A DNA stretch of 64,000 bases from Proteles cristata cristata (lineage: Eukaryota; Chordata; Mammalia; Carnivora; Hyaenidae), in contig JAESUZ010004533.1 in NCBI GenBank assembly GCA_017311185.1, forward strand, positions 930,001-994,000. Reading direction: 5' to 3'. Below the pieces are notes generated by a model. That model saw only the letters and a program-made list of their open reading frames with translations, ran no database searches and was not told the DNA's origin. Within the stretch, counting starts at the first letter, position 1. Each line of letters starts with the position of its first letter. The translations under genes were made by a program, and so were the position numbers. Of this stretch, positions 32,801 through 44,470 are shown piece after piece.

Positions 32801-34984
32801 TGAACATGGCTGAGAGTCTTCGATACATTCAGAATTAGAAAGTACTTTTTATAGTCTCCTCCACCAGCTAGCTTCACGCCAACATTGACCCTAACCATCT
32901 TTAATTTACAGTTGTCTCCCACTCCAGAAGAGAATGGGTGGTAAAACAGCACTCCACCAGCAAAGATTCATTAATTATCCCCTCTTTGAGGAGCACAGGA
33001 CATTTGCTTTTCTGACCCTTCTTAAACTGGATCCTACTTTAAAAGAAGAAGGTGGAGGAGGAAGAGGAGACCAACAGGAAGGAGAATGTATTTCCTGCCA
33101 CATGTATTTTTCCAAGTCTTAGCTTCTTATGTGCTTTAGCTTTCCTAACTTTGTATTTTACAAACAATCACCTTTTTTACTATGTGTTCTTCTGTCATGT
33201 GCACAAATGCTCATAAAATTGGAGGTCATTGCAGATTCCTGTTGATCTCTTTAGATAGGTATTCTTTCTTCTTCCTATCTTTTTCTTTGTTTTGTGAATT
33301 CTTTGCAGAAGAAAATCTGAAATTTCTTCCTGAATAGCCTAATGAACCCCTTGAGCTTCCCTCCATTTCAGAATCTCAGCTGTGATTTCATCCTTCCCTT
33401 TATCAGGACTTTTTAAAGGCTCCCCTCCTGACGTCTATATATCTGATTAAATTTACCATCCCTGTCCCTGGTTCTCCTGAGCCTTAAAATGTCATAGACA
33501 CATTTTCATATGGTTTTTGTCACATTCACACTCCCAATCTACTTGATGGCCAGAATTAATTTGAAAAATAGCAGTTTTCCTCATTGCTTATTCTATCTTC
33601 AGCATAATTTACACATTTAGATTAAGAGATCCCTTTTTAGTTTAATTTTCCTTTAAGCCTCTCAGTCCCTGGAGAAAGTAAAAGCACCAAGGAACCTGTT
33701 ATAAAATGTAAATTTAGAGTAATTTCCTTAAGGTATTTATTGTGAAACAAAAACCCAGTAGGGTAGAAACATGAACATGGCATTTTAATAGTTAATGACA
33801 AGGCCTTCCAGCAATCTATCAAAACATATGCTTTGCAGGCAGAATTGTTAAATAGGGAATGGGCCAGAAATCAGGCCACTGTGAAGATATGGCAACTTTC
33901 TGTCATTAAAATGGTATCTATTGATTTGAAACAAGTCGTTAAGGAACTCCTTTTGTCCTTCTATTTCTATGAGGGGCTTTTAAATCTAGTCTGTTGGAAA
34001 GAGTGGTATAACAGTAGCACTTGTGGTGTCTTGATCTTCCCATTCACTTAGCTTCCTACTGGACAGGGATGATGACTGAGACAGGTAGGAACCCCCTGGG
34101 TACCAAGCCATTCGCTCCTGGTCAGAGGCACTATGAGGAAGAGTTGTTGGCACTTGAGTACCATTCTCAGCTTCTGCAGGGGTATTGTCTCTTCCTCCTG
34201 TAGTAATTAATGGATGAAGCAGGGTCTGCATGGGTGAGCTGACCATCATCCTGTGATGAATCAGGGTCTCGTGGACCTGGGGGGCAACGTTTAGGGAATG
34301 ATTTAGGGAGGCTCAAAGTATTCATCAATGTGGTCCTCAACAAAGAAAGGTTAAAGACCTAATTCCTTCCTTCCTTCCTTCCTTCCTTCCTTCCTTCCTT
34401 CCTTCCTTCCTTCCTTCCTTCTTTCCTTTCTTCCTTTCTGCCATTTTGTGCTGATCACTTATATTCTACTGTACAGTGATTAGGGTTAAGGTAGGATTTA
34501 GACAGAAAAGTTCATCTTGGACTTTCTTTGCAAATATTTACAGGGAACACTTGGAGTGCTCTTTAAAAGAAAAGCATTTTCATATACTTTTGTTAATTCC
34601 TCTTGAAACTTTAACCAGGAGTTTTGGCAACCTGATTAGTCAAGGACATTTTCTGGAAAAAAAAAAAAAGGAATTATTCTGGTGGGATGGATGCACCAAA
34701 AGTAATTAAAACAGTATTCCACCATACTGATTTTAATATTGTAGCAGTGTTGCATTACTAGCCAGGCAGATCAATGGACATTAATAAAAAGTCTAGAAAT
34801 GTGTCCAAACACCTGTAGTCACTTAGTGTATAGTGGTGGCATTTCAAATTAGTGGGGCACAATAGGTATTATTCAAAATATAGTGTTCAGGCAAATTTGG
34901 AAAAGTTTAAATCTAGGTCTGTTTTATTGTATTCTGCAAAATGATATTCATTTGTAGTAGGGAGTTAAATGATCTCTAGGGTTT
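32801..34984. other. Anonymous sequence with a (TTCC)n repeat
   Basis: About 2.2 kb. Overlapping frames at 33833-34249 on both strands have no recognised domain. An A12 run lies near 34658. No gene supported. Confidence 0.5.
34363..34438. repeat. (TTCC)n microsatellite
   Basis: About 14 perfect TTCC units (34363-34420), followed by imperfect TTTC/TTCC units. Confidence 0.98.
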
Positions 34985-35215
34985 ATTTAGTATTTATTAT
35001 ATGCTAAGCACTATGCCATGTACTTTACATGGATTACCCCATTTATTACTTTTAGCTATCTTACTAGGTAGATACTAATATTAATCATTTTTTTATGATG
35101 AAATTAAAGCACAGGTCAGATTAACTCTCAGATCAGTGGAGGCAGAATATAGCACAGAGTTAATGTGCAGATTAGGAATGGTTTCTAGACTCTAAGCCCC
35201 AAGCTCATTACACCT
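34985..35215 (-). mobile_element. MIR, nearly full-length, antisense
   Basis: gtatttattatatgctaagc, actatgccatgtactttaca, tggattaccccatttattac, then gatgaaattaaagcacaggt and aatggtttctagactctaag follow the antisense MIR order. Confidence 0.8.
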
Positions 35216-35229
35216 TGAGAGAACTAGAA

Positions 35230-35945
35230 AAAACTACTGGTGAATATGTATGTTGGTTGTAGCACGGAGGATATCCTTCAAAACTTGACACCAAAACCAG
35301 AAACCATGGGGGAAAACATTAACTACACAAAAATTTAAAGCCTCCTATATGTGAGAAAGTACCAAACATGAAATAAGACAAATTAATAGTATTTTAAATA
35401 GCTATGGCAGAGGGTGACTTAATATACTTAATACATAGAGAGCTGTTTATAAAAGCTTAGTGCCTCAGGAGAAAAATGGACAGGAGACTTGACGGCAATA
35501 CATAAAAGAAATGCAAACAGCCCAAAACATGCACCATGATGAATCTGACCAGTAACCAGACAAATGCAAGTAAAACCAAGAACATTAATCCATAACTTTA
35601 TTTGGAATAGTGGTAACTTCAAGACCCAGTTTTTTAACTTTGGGGGATTTATTAAAAGTAATAGAATTTCCAATAGCCTGTAAAATAATGTTTTAGGATT
35701 ACAATCCAAAGTCTTGTAAATTTTGTATACAAATATGCAAGTATTGACAAGTAAAAAAAAAGCCATTTGGATCCCAATTTATTTATAAGTAAGGCATAGA
35801 TGTACATATCAATAAAGCCTGATATGTAACACACCAAACTGTTAACAGTGGTCGTGTCTAAGTGGAAGGTTTAAGATTGAATATTTCTCTTTTGTTTTTA
35901 TATTTTCATTTTCCAAATACTTGGTAATGTACAGCTGCCACATTT
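35230..35945 (+). mobile_element. Old L1 (L1ME/HAL1-like) 3' part, sense
   Basis: Landmarks are ccagaaaccatgggggaaaa, then gacaggagacttgacggcaa, cagcccaaaacatgcaccat, tggaatagtggtaacttcaa and the typical 3' UTR ccaaactgttaacagtggtc, ttttcattttccaaatactt. Heavily diverged. Minus frames at 35428-35837 are chance open stretches in it. Confidence 0.7.
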
Positions 35946-35980
35946 ATATTCAGGAATACTATATACACACACACGGGGGG

Positions 35981-35981
35981 T

Positions 35982-36014
<33 letters not shown>

Positions 36015-36023
36015 GGAGAGAGT
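35981..36023. repeat. GA-rich simple repeat
   Basis: gagagagagagagaaagaga and similar. Preceded by a short (CA)n and G6. Confidence 0.95.
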
Positions 36024-38672
36024 TTGTGAAATAAGGGCTTAAATCCAGGGCAACCTCAGTATTATTTCCCTTTTCTGGCTCTTTTTAGTTTATAGAGTTC
36101 AGTCACATATATTTTCTGGTTTCATAGAAATGCTACCCCATGTAGGTTCCTGCTGACATTTGTAGGTAAAAGCTTAATTTTCTGTTCCACGGATTTGAGG
36201 GATAAGAAAGTTCTTTTTCAAAGAATCCATTATTAGAATTTATAGTCTCCTTCTTTGTTTAAAATGGATCCCTCCCTTCCAATATTAGCACACATCCTCC
36301 ACAGATTCCCTTTTGTAAAGAACCGAAGGATTATACTACAGTTGATCTAGAAAGCAGCCTTCACACAGAGTAACTTGGTAACTTAGTGCCACGCTATTGA
36401 CTTTAGCCCAGGTTTGAACTATTGAAGAGACTGTGGACAGAACTGATAGGCAACAGGTGTGCCTCAAATGTGTCATCCCCAAAATTCTTGGATTGGAGGA
36501 TGCTTTCAGGTCCCTTCCAAGTATGGGATTTTTTTCTCTGCTCACTCAGTCCTGCCCATTGGATCTACCCACTAGGTCCTGTCTTTTTTTCCAATTAATT
36601 TTACTTCCTCCCTCCTGTCCAAGGCCAGGCCATTCTTTTCAGTTTCCCTTTGGTCCCTGGAGAGGAATGACCTTATCTTTTCTGGAATCTGGGTTCACTA
36701 TATTTAACTTCTGTTGTGAAGTGCTTCTGTGACTCGGTGAGCCATGACTCAGCCTCAGAAATTGTATGGTCTCAGTACACATTATGCCATCAGCTCCAAT
36801 GGGCTGAATCTCACCTGCTCGTTCTGCCTGCTTTACTCTGGTTTTTCTCTAGTTCCATTAAGTTATTTCAGAGCAGATTGAGATGGTTCTAGAATCCAGG
36901 TCATCAGCTTCAAGCTATGGCTTCTTCTTAAAAGATTAATATAACCCTTAACCTCTTTACTTAATTGTAGTTGGTTGCTCCCTGCTGGATAGAGGACAGA
37001 TCTATAACAAGGATGAGGAAGGAGCCTTTCCATAAGCCATAGGCCTTCTTTCCTGACCCCTTTCAATCACCCTGTGTAGCTGTCTCTGCTGGTGGGTTCT
37101 CCCCATCTCACCCCATCCCAGACTGGACAGTTGGCTAAGTGACTGAATTGAAGTGTTCTGACGCATTCCCACCTTACACATTATGGCATGTTGATGTGTG
37201 TCGAACAGTTCTATTGAATTTATACATTTTCAAGGCTAGGTTAAGTAAACATTTCTCCCTCTACCCAGTGGTTCTGAGATCTGTGGATTTCAGGGGTTCT
37301 GAAATTCACAGTTGCTGAGGGTGATAGAGCCTGGAACTATTATTTGTGCCATCTGATTTTAAATCTCCTATTCATAAAAACATTTAATTGCCCTAATAAT
37401 CAATAAATGTTAGAAATTTATGCTTAAAATTTTTTGCAAATACAACATAGTTATTATCATATTTATAAATTGGAGTGGCTAACACTATTTGGGAGAAAAA
37501 AGTGGAGTTTTACTACTAAGAAAATATTTCAATGTCACTAGTCTGTTTAATGTCAAGCAAGAATTTTAGACTCATTTTTATTTTCCAGAAGTTATTGGTG
37601 TGTATACAGACATAGCTTGACTAAATCTCCATGATTCCATAGTAACTACTCGATGCCTTATCTTGCTCACCTTAAAAAAAATGGAGATAACACCTCAGGG
37701 ATCTGTCTTGAAGAAAAAATAAGGGAATGCATTGTAACACTTGGTAAAATATAAATTGCTGTGCGAGCATTACTAAATCATAGCCATCATACTGTGTGCA
37801 TAAGCACTTTTCATTTGGGTTCCTGGCTAATACATTAATCTGTTAATGCAAAAGGTTAGACCCTGCAACCGATGTCAGATGTAGATGAATTTGTTACCCT
37901 TAGTACATGTAGCTTTCAAAGGCAATGCTTACTGATGAGAACGAGCACATTTTAATTTTTTTTTAATAGTAAACACAGCTTGTCCATGAAAGCAAAACAC
38001 CTCCAACAACCAAAGATATCCCTCTGTGGTTACACGTGTTAACTGTCAGCCTGCCTCGTGGCTGCTATTCTGCCTGGTGGGTCTTGCTTCCAAGATGGTG
38101 ACATGAGGAGACGATCACAGTGTTTAGATCTCTCACTAATTTGCATGCTATTAGATGCCACCAGGAGATTAAGGCTGGCCTTTGACTATGCCCCTCTTGC
38201 ACATTCCTCACTGTTTTGACTGCCAGCAGAGAAGAAGGTATGGGGGCACCGTTCCTAGGTAACCGAATCTAACTCTCACTGTTGTCATTAGCTTTATGTC
38301 ATTCTCCAAATCCCCCAAATAGGGCATTTAGTACCCCTTCATATTATTTTACGGTTATTATTTCTAGTTTGAATTTGGAACCTCCAACCTTCCTCCTAAA
38401 AAAGAAAGCCAAGAGTGAAAATTCATTGGGTATTCCCTGATTTTGATACCTAGTGGACTATTAAAGATAGGTTTTATTATTTGTGTCACACTGCCAGCCA
38501 TTAAGAAATGGCTGAACACAATATTTATGCTCTGCAATAGGAGAGAGTGCCAAGGTTAGCCCATTTTCTGTGCATTTCTGTAAATCAGTTACTCTATTAG
38601 GTGCTTTTAATGCTGTATTTCTCCCATGTGCCATGCTTTGGAAATATATCAATTTGGGATTCAGTTAAATCA
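36024..38672. other. Long repeat-free stretch
   Basis: About 2.6 kb without a recognised interspersed repeat, the longest such stretch here. It includes a region (37690-38260) with an octamer motif and homeobox-type TAAT sites. The frame at 36433-36732 (99 codons) has no recognised domain. Possible conserved noncoding DNA, not demonstrated. Confidence 0.5.
38139..38146 (+). promoter_or_regulatory. POU octamer motif ATTTGCAT (candidate)
   Basis: A perfect octamer within ctaatttgcatgctatta, where TAAT/ATTA cores flank it on both sides. One 8-mer is expected by chance, so this is only a pointer. Confidence 0.25.
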
Positions 38673-38700
38673 CATGTGATAATTCTTGATGTTATCATTC

Positions 38701-38927
38701 TTTTTTATTTTAATTTTTTAAATGTTTATTTATTTTTGAGAGAGAGGGAGAGAATGAACAGCATGCGCAGGGGAGGGGCAGAGAGAGAGGGAGACACAGA
38801 ATTCGAAGCAGGCTCCAGGCCCCAAGCTGTCAGCATAGAGCACAACGTGGGCTTGACCTCCCGAACCACGATGTCATGACCTGAGCCAAAGGTGGACACT
38901 TAATCAACTGAACCACCCAGATGTCCT
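38701..38927 (-). mobile_element. SINEC, minus strand, with unusually long duplication
   Basis: A clear inverted SINE (gagagagggagacacagaat, gaagcaggctccaggcccca). The flanks 38673-38699 and 38931-38957 match over 27 bp with two mismatches, longer than the usual 10-20 bp. Confidence 0.94.
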
Positions 38928-38958
38928 CTTCATGTGATCATTCTTGATGTGATCATTG

Positions 38959-39452
38959 TTATTGTGACTGAGCAAAAGAAAGTGGCTTCTTTAGATTTGG
39001 ACCAGCTACTTGGTGTCTAGTCCCTGTTTATCTCAGATATCATTTGATAAATTTAAACTACATCACTAATTCAAATGCTTAGTATATATTCACAATAACA
39101 TATTCCCAAAAATGTTATATTATGTGTTTATTTATTGATAGAATCAGTCAGGGATAAGCCTGGTTCAGGATGAGTAACCAGTAGCTGGGACCCAGAGGAT
39201 GAGGTTTTAAATTTTACATTTTATTTCATGCAAATATGGGATGCAATTGCAATCCATTCTCATAGGATAGATGGGTAATAGATTTAGTGGTACAGAACTC
39301 AACCAGATGTTCTGATAAACTGAGATCCAAATGTAATGTTGAATGAATGAGTGAATTTGAAGAGCTGAGGATATTCCGATGGTCTTTATAATGATATGAA
39401 AGAAATACACTTAGGCAGAATCAATATTCTGCTTGAAAAAGAAAATCTTCAT
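38959..39452. other. No recognised feature
   Basis: About 0.5 kb of anonymous AT-rich sequence between two minus-strand SINEs. Confidence 0.5.
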
Positions 39453-39464
39453 TGCATCCTCCAT

Positions 39465-39693
39465 TTTTTTAAAATGTTTATTTATTTATTTTTGAGAGAG
39501 AATCTGAGCATGAACAGGGACAGGGCAGAGAGGGAGAGAGAGAGACAGACAGAGACAGAGACAGAGACAGAATCCAAAGCAGGCTCTGCACTGTTAGCAA
39601 CAGAGCCTGATGCGGGGCTTGTACTCATGAACTGTGAGATCATGACCTGAGTTGGAGTCAGGCCCTTAACTGACTGAACCACCTAGGTGCCCC
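39465..39693 (-). mobile_element. SINEC, minus strand
   Basis: The duplication tgcatcctccat is at 39453-39464 and 39696-39707. The tail side contains a small (GAGACA)n expansion near 39540-39570. Frames on both strands over 39396-39682 are SINE read-through. Confidence 0.95.
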
Positions 39694-39707
39694 ACTGCAT
39701 CCTCCAT

Positions 39708-41914
39708 GTGACACATCTCCCCTACACTCCTTTCCCACCTACTTTTCTTCAGCTCCGGCTTTCCAGGTCACTCCCTGCACTAGCCAGAGCTGGTTCCTTT
39801 GATTGATGGTGATTAGCATCAGTTCCCTGGGGCTCTTCCTGGATTTTTTTTTTTAGCTGAATAGTAATTTTTTTCTTTAACATTTCCTACTGCTTTAATT
39901 TTCACTCCTATTTTAAATTCTTCATTAACTTTAATTAAGCTTTCCCAAGGCTTAAATACCTGTAAAACTTTTAAAAACTTAATCATTTGATTTGCCTGCT
40001 TAGCTTGCCTGGTCTTGCCTAGTTTTAAGACTGTTAAACCTAAAATTGTACCTGGGAGATGGTGTGATCACAGAGGGGAAAGGAAATGATGGCATTGTTA
40101 GTGAAAGTTTAATGATGAGTTTCGCTGGAAAAATCTCACACTTCAGTGTTCTTTGTGTTTCATGCTGATAAGCAGCTAATAATTTTAAATGCCTTCATTT
40201 TAGAATTAATTTATTTAAAACACTTATAATTTTCAAGTCCACATAAATACTGGGTACAAGTTTACCCAGTCTAGAAGGAAATGAACCTTACATTGTCCTT
40301 TGTAAATTTTGTTGCTTACCTCAGCAAGTCTCTGATTTTAATTCTGTAGACCATTAATTATTTTCTTAAAGCTGCCATAATTTTTCTGATTAGGAATTTG
40401 GAGCTGGACGTTGATCTTATGGACAAAGCATTCCATTTTTCTTCAATTTATAGAAACCGAGGCCAAGAGAGGTTATATTTGCAGAACTGGATAGTAGCAA
40501 AGCCATATCAGAACCTAGGGATTTGGCTGTTTTGGGGTCTGTTTACACACTGGTCACCAGGGATGTTCACTATACCATAAACCATGTAGTAATGCCAACT
40601 GATCTGAAAATTACCCTTGTCACCTCACATTAACTCAAGTCCAGATTTAGAGGAAACATTAGAATGCATGTGCACCTGCATAGGGCTCTGGTTATTTCTA
40701 GAAACGGTTATGAAGTGAGTTCACTTTAACTCTAATGGATGGCATTTTCTCTTGATTCTAGGGGAAGTTGTAACCATCTTACGATCCTACAATATGAACT
40801 CTAGGACTATGCCATTGTGACTTTTAAGTCTAGCAGTTGTTTATAGTCTATGTTATAAGATTTACTGAGAATTATCAAAGGATATATTTTGTATCATCTG
40901 AGATAGGCCTGGGTCCAATTGTTTCCCCCTTCATACCCACAATGGTTATTACCAAGATCAACTTCTGAGGAAGATAAATAAAAATACAGATTGCTGTTTG
41001 ATTAGAAAGCAAACAACCGTATTGAACTGAACCATATTAAAATAAATACCAAGAGTATTCATAGATATCCTTGTTACAGGTTATTTGCCCAAGACTACTA
41101 TTTTTATTTGGCGTTGTGGTTTTTGAGGTTTCTATATATCCCATAAACCACTTCTTCTTGTCAGCCATAGAGGCAGCTGAAAAGTGAGCCGCTTTGATAT
41201 GAGTAAGTGTGTTCTATGATAAGATTTCACACTTGTAGAAACTTCATTTCTTATCTATAGAATCAATATAATTGTCTTATGTCTGTTGGAGTCACCTTAT
41301 TTAATGTAATTTGAGGTGAAATCAGTTATTTTGATGCAATTGGAAAAGAGTTTTATCTTCTTGACAAGGCCACTTATTTAGCCATTTTGGTCAAATTAGT
41401 GATTTGAATGGCTTTCACCCTCATTGAATGATCTCTTTTGGTCAGATTCACCCCTCCACCTCCCATACACACACCCACAATGAGTTATTGCAAGGGGTTG
41501 CAGTAGAGAGATATGTAATAAAACCATACTGGCATCCCTTGCCTCTCTTGACCACTTTTAAACACTTTTGATCCTTACACATATTAAGAATTATCCCTAG
41601 AGAGCCCCACTTTCTATTCCTCAGGGAGTCCTTATTGTCCTTGAGAATCCCCACTGCACTGGGGGTGAAGTCAGTGTTCCTGTGACTAATCACTAATTGA
41701 GATGCAGGTGTCATGAAGGAAAGCTGTTCTTCAAAGCTGAAGTGATTCCTGACATTGGGAAGAGGGAGTTACAAAGCACTGACCTTAAACCTGTAGAGTA
41801 AGAATGTAAGCTCTCTTAAGCAGTTCTCTTTCTTTTGTCTCTGTCATCACATCTAGATATTCAAGTTTAGGATCTACATTTTTATATGTAAATGAAAACA
41901 ATAATGATTTACTT
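39708..41914. other. Anonymous sequence with a weak MIR match
   Basis: About 2.2 kb. Only a weak MIR-like segment (40435-40530) is recognised. The minus frame at 41448-41714 (88 codons) has no recognised domain. Confidence 0.5.
40435..40530 (-). mobile_element. MIR-like fragment, antisense
   Basis: tttatagaaaccgaggccaa, gagaggttatatttgcagaa and agcaaagccatatcagaacc resemble antisense MIR core. Weak. Confidence 0.45.
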
Positions 41915-41928
41915 AAGAAATGCACAAA

Positions 41929-42129
41929 GGGGCGCCTGAGTGACTCAGTCAGTTAAGCATCCAACTGTTGATTTTGGCTCAGGTCATGATCTGAGGACAG
42001 AGCAGGGAGATTGCTTGGGATTCTCTCTCTTCCTCTCTTTCTCTGCCCCTCCTCTGCCTGCGTGCAAGTGCACATGACATTCTCTCTCTCTCTCTCTCTC
42101 AATTAATAGATGAACTTTAAAAAGAAAGA
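41929..42129 (+). mobile_element. SINEC, plus strand, second subfamily type with internal deletion
   Basis: The head ggggcgcctgagtgactcag is followed by gttgattttggctcaggtca, then an internal deletion that removes the B-box region (tgatctgaggacagagcagg). The duplication aagaaatgcac is at 41915-41925 and 42130-42140. Confidence 0.92.
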
Positions 42130-42140
42130 AAGAAATGCAC

Positions 42141-42539
42141 CAAATTAACATGACTTCCAAAAGCCTGAGTCTATCACCCTGAGGCTGTTTTCTCACAACC
42201 ATTTTGTAAGTAACTTGTAGACAAAGCCCCAGATTTATATTGTCACTGTAGGTATAAGACAGGAATAAATTATTCCAGTAACTATGATGGGAATACAGAG
42301 TTTCCCTGTGTTTTCCTTCTAAGGATTACATCATCCTAACAATCAGTTTTTGAACATCACAGTTATTATCCAACATTCGTTAATATGAAGATATCGTTTA
42401 AGTCATAGTAAGTCTTCTTTAAGACATTTGTATGTTTTAGATAATGGGGTTTGAAATACCCAACTTGTTGGTATATACCAAAGAAATTCATCCCATATCC
42501 AGAAGCATCAAGTAATCTGAGAAAATAACTAGATTTTAA
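42141..42539. other. No recognised feature
   Basis: About 0.4 kb of anonymous sequence between a SINE and an L2 relic. Confidence 0.5.
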
Positions 42540-43140
42540 AGAGGTGAAGTGAAGTCAGGGAGTTTGGGTCGTGGAGAAATAAATGGCAGAGGAGGTATAT
42601 GATACAGTTAAAGAGCTGAACAGAATCCAGATTGTTCAGGGCTTTGGAAGTGAGAGTTAGGATTTTGAATATTTTCCCATGTGTAAGCAATAATATACCG
42701 TTAGGACATTTTCAATAAGGGAGCAGAATTTGTTCTGAGATATTTACTTTGCTAGGAGGAGAATGCTTTGAAAGAAATTGAAGTAGGAAATGGTGAGAAA
42801 TTTTAAAGTCAGATGTTTTGGTTCATTTGTGAGATAGTAGCCATTGATTTAGGGTGGTAACAAATTGGCATTGAAATGAGTAGACAAATTCAATGTGTAT
42901 TTTGTAGACCACTTGGAAACTGTGGAGGGTAACAACGAGATATGCAGTTATAGCTTCAGGTTTTGGATGTGTAGCCTTGTGGTATGATGCAAGCCATTGG
43001 GATGGGGGAGAGGGAGATCAATAGTTCAGTTCTGCACATGTTAAATTCGAGATGGCTCTGAAATATCTGAGTGGGAATGAGGAGGAGATAGCTGAATATA
43101 TGAACCTGAAATTTGAGAGAATAAGTTGAGTTAGAAATTT
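42540..43140 (-). mobile_element. L2 relic, antisense, part 1
   Basis: cagggctttggaagtgagag, gagcagaatttgttctgaga, then agttcagttctgcacatgtt, aaattcgagatggctctgaa and gggaatgaggaggagatagc match the reverse complement of L2 ORF2. It continues, with gaps, at 43755. Confidence 0.68.
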
Positions 43141-43487
43141 GACTGTTTTATCAAAACTTTTAGTTGCAGCAACAAAAGCCAAATATGGCTAAGCTAATTC
43201 ACCCAAAAAGAGATTCATGGAAGGATATGGGGAAGTTCACAGATATTCTAAAAGTACCCTTTGGGAGTAGGCCCCGAAACCAGCCTGCAAAAGTTGTCTA
43301 GGAAAGACCACAATGACTCCACCCATGGGCAACGTAATAGTGGCTTGTGACATGGGTAGTACCAGCCCTGTACATGCATGCAGGGGACTGAGCCACTGTC
43401 TCTCTCCCTCTGGCAAGTGTTTTTTCATGAAGTACAAAGTAAGAGAATGATTGAGGAAGAATTAACATCAATAATATAACCAATTAT
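43141..43487. other. Unassigned segment, possible old repeat
   Basis: Two overlapping minus frames (43237-43483) with no recognised domain. The sequence ttgcagcaacaaaagccaaa, then agagattcatggaaggatat is vaguely repeat-like, but I cannot name a family. Confidence 0.4.
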
Positions 43488-43556
43488 AAAAACTAACAAT
43501 TTTTTGCTATGTGCCAGGTATGAGATCAAGTACTTCACATGGTATATCACGTAATC

Positions 43557-43603
<47 letters not shown>

Positions 43604-43735
43604 CATTAGAGGGAAATAAGTGCTATCCACATTTATAGATAAGGAAGCTTAAAAAGGTGACCCATCCAGTATGTTGTAGAACTGTAATTCCAATTTATGT
43701 AAGACTCTGAACTCATTTTCTGAACCATGGTGGGC
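43488..43735 (-). mobile_element. MIR, antisense, containing a (CA)n expansion
   Basis: tgctatgtgccaggtatgag, tacttcacatggtatatcac, then after the (CA)n: tatccacatttatagataag, gaagcttaaaaaggtgaccc and attccaatttatgtaagact. A MIR inside the L2 antisense region. Confidence 0.72.
43559..43599. repeat. (CA)n microsatellite
   Basis: About 20 perfect CA units inside a MIR. Confidence 0.98.
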
Positions 43736-43754
43736 ATTAACATACAGCTGACAG

Positions 43755-44470
43755 GCCATAGGTAGTTAGGCAGCATGGACATAATCTGGTGACCTTTGAA
43801 GGGGAAGCTTCAATAGTGAGGGACAGAAATAGCTACAGAGGGCTGAAGAGTAAAGGAAGATAGGATACTAAATGGAGAGCCTTTGTAGGTTTGAGAATTC
43901 TGGCTAAGAAGAGAAGTGGAAAGATAAGGTCATAGCTGAAGAAGGATCAGGGTATCAAAGAAAGACATGCTTTCTTCTTTCCTCCTCCCTGTTCCTTCCT
44001 TACCACCTCTGCCTTTCTCCAATGATATAATGAATTAATGTACAGTTGAATGCTGATAGATAAGCCTCTTTAATGAAGAATGAATGCTTCAGAACCTATG
44101 AAGAGAGGCTCTGGAGCATATAGAGGAGGTAATGATCAGAGTACATAGAGTGGAGTTGACCTCTAATGGAGCACACACTCTCTCTATTTTGGCTAGAGAG
44201 AAATAAAGGGAAAATTTAGCTGTGGAATAAAAGTGGGGGCTAAGCTTTATGAGTTTTGTTTTAGTTGTTGTTTTCCAGGGAAGTGTAGGGTAAGATCATC
44301 AGCTGAGGCAAGAGGAAGATGGGGATGGTTGGAGATTTAGTAGAGGGGAGAACACAGGCAACAATTATTGAACACAATGAGAGAGAGCTAGCTGACATAG
44401 AAATGTAGGGAGGTTTCCAGGCAGTGGTGAAGTCTTTTGAATGATGTGATCATGAAATTAAAGTGAAACT
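43755..44470 (-). mobile_element. L2 relic, antisense, part 2
   Basis: ctggtgacctttgaagggga, aagcttcaatagtgaggg, then gctaagaagagaagtggaaa and ggaggtttccaggcagtggt are consistent with further antisense L2. Order relative to 42540-43140 agrees with one old element, but the matches are weak in places. Confidence 0.5.
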
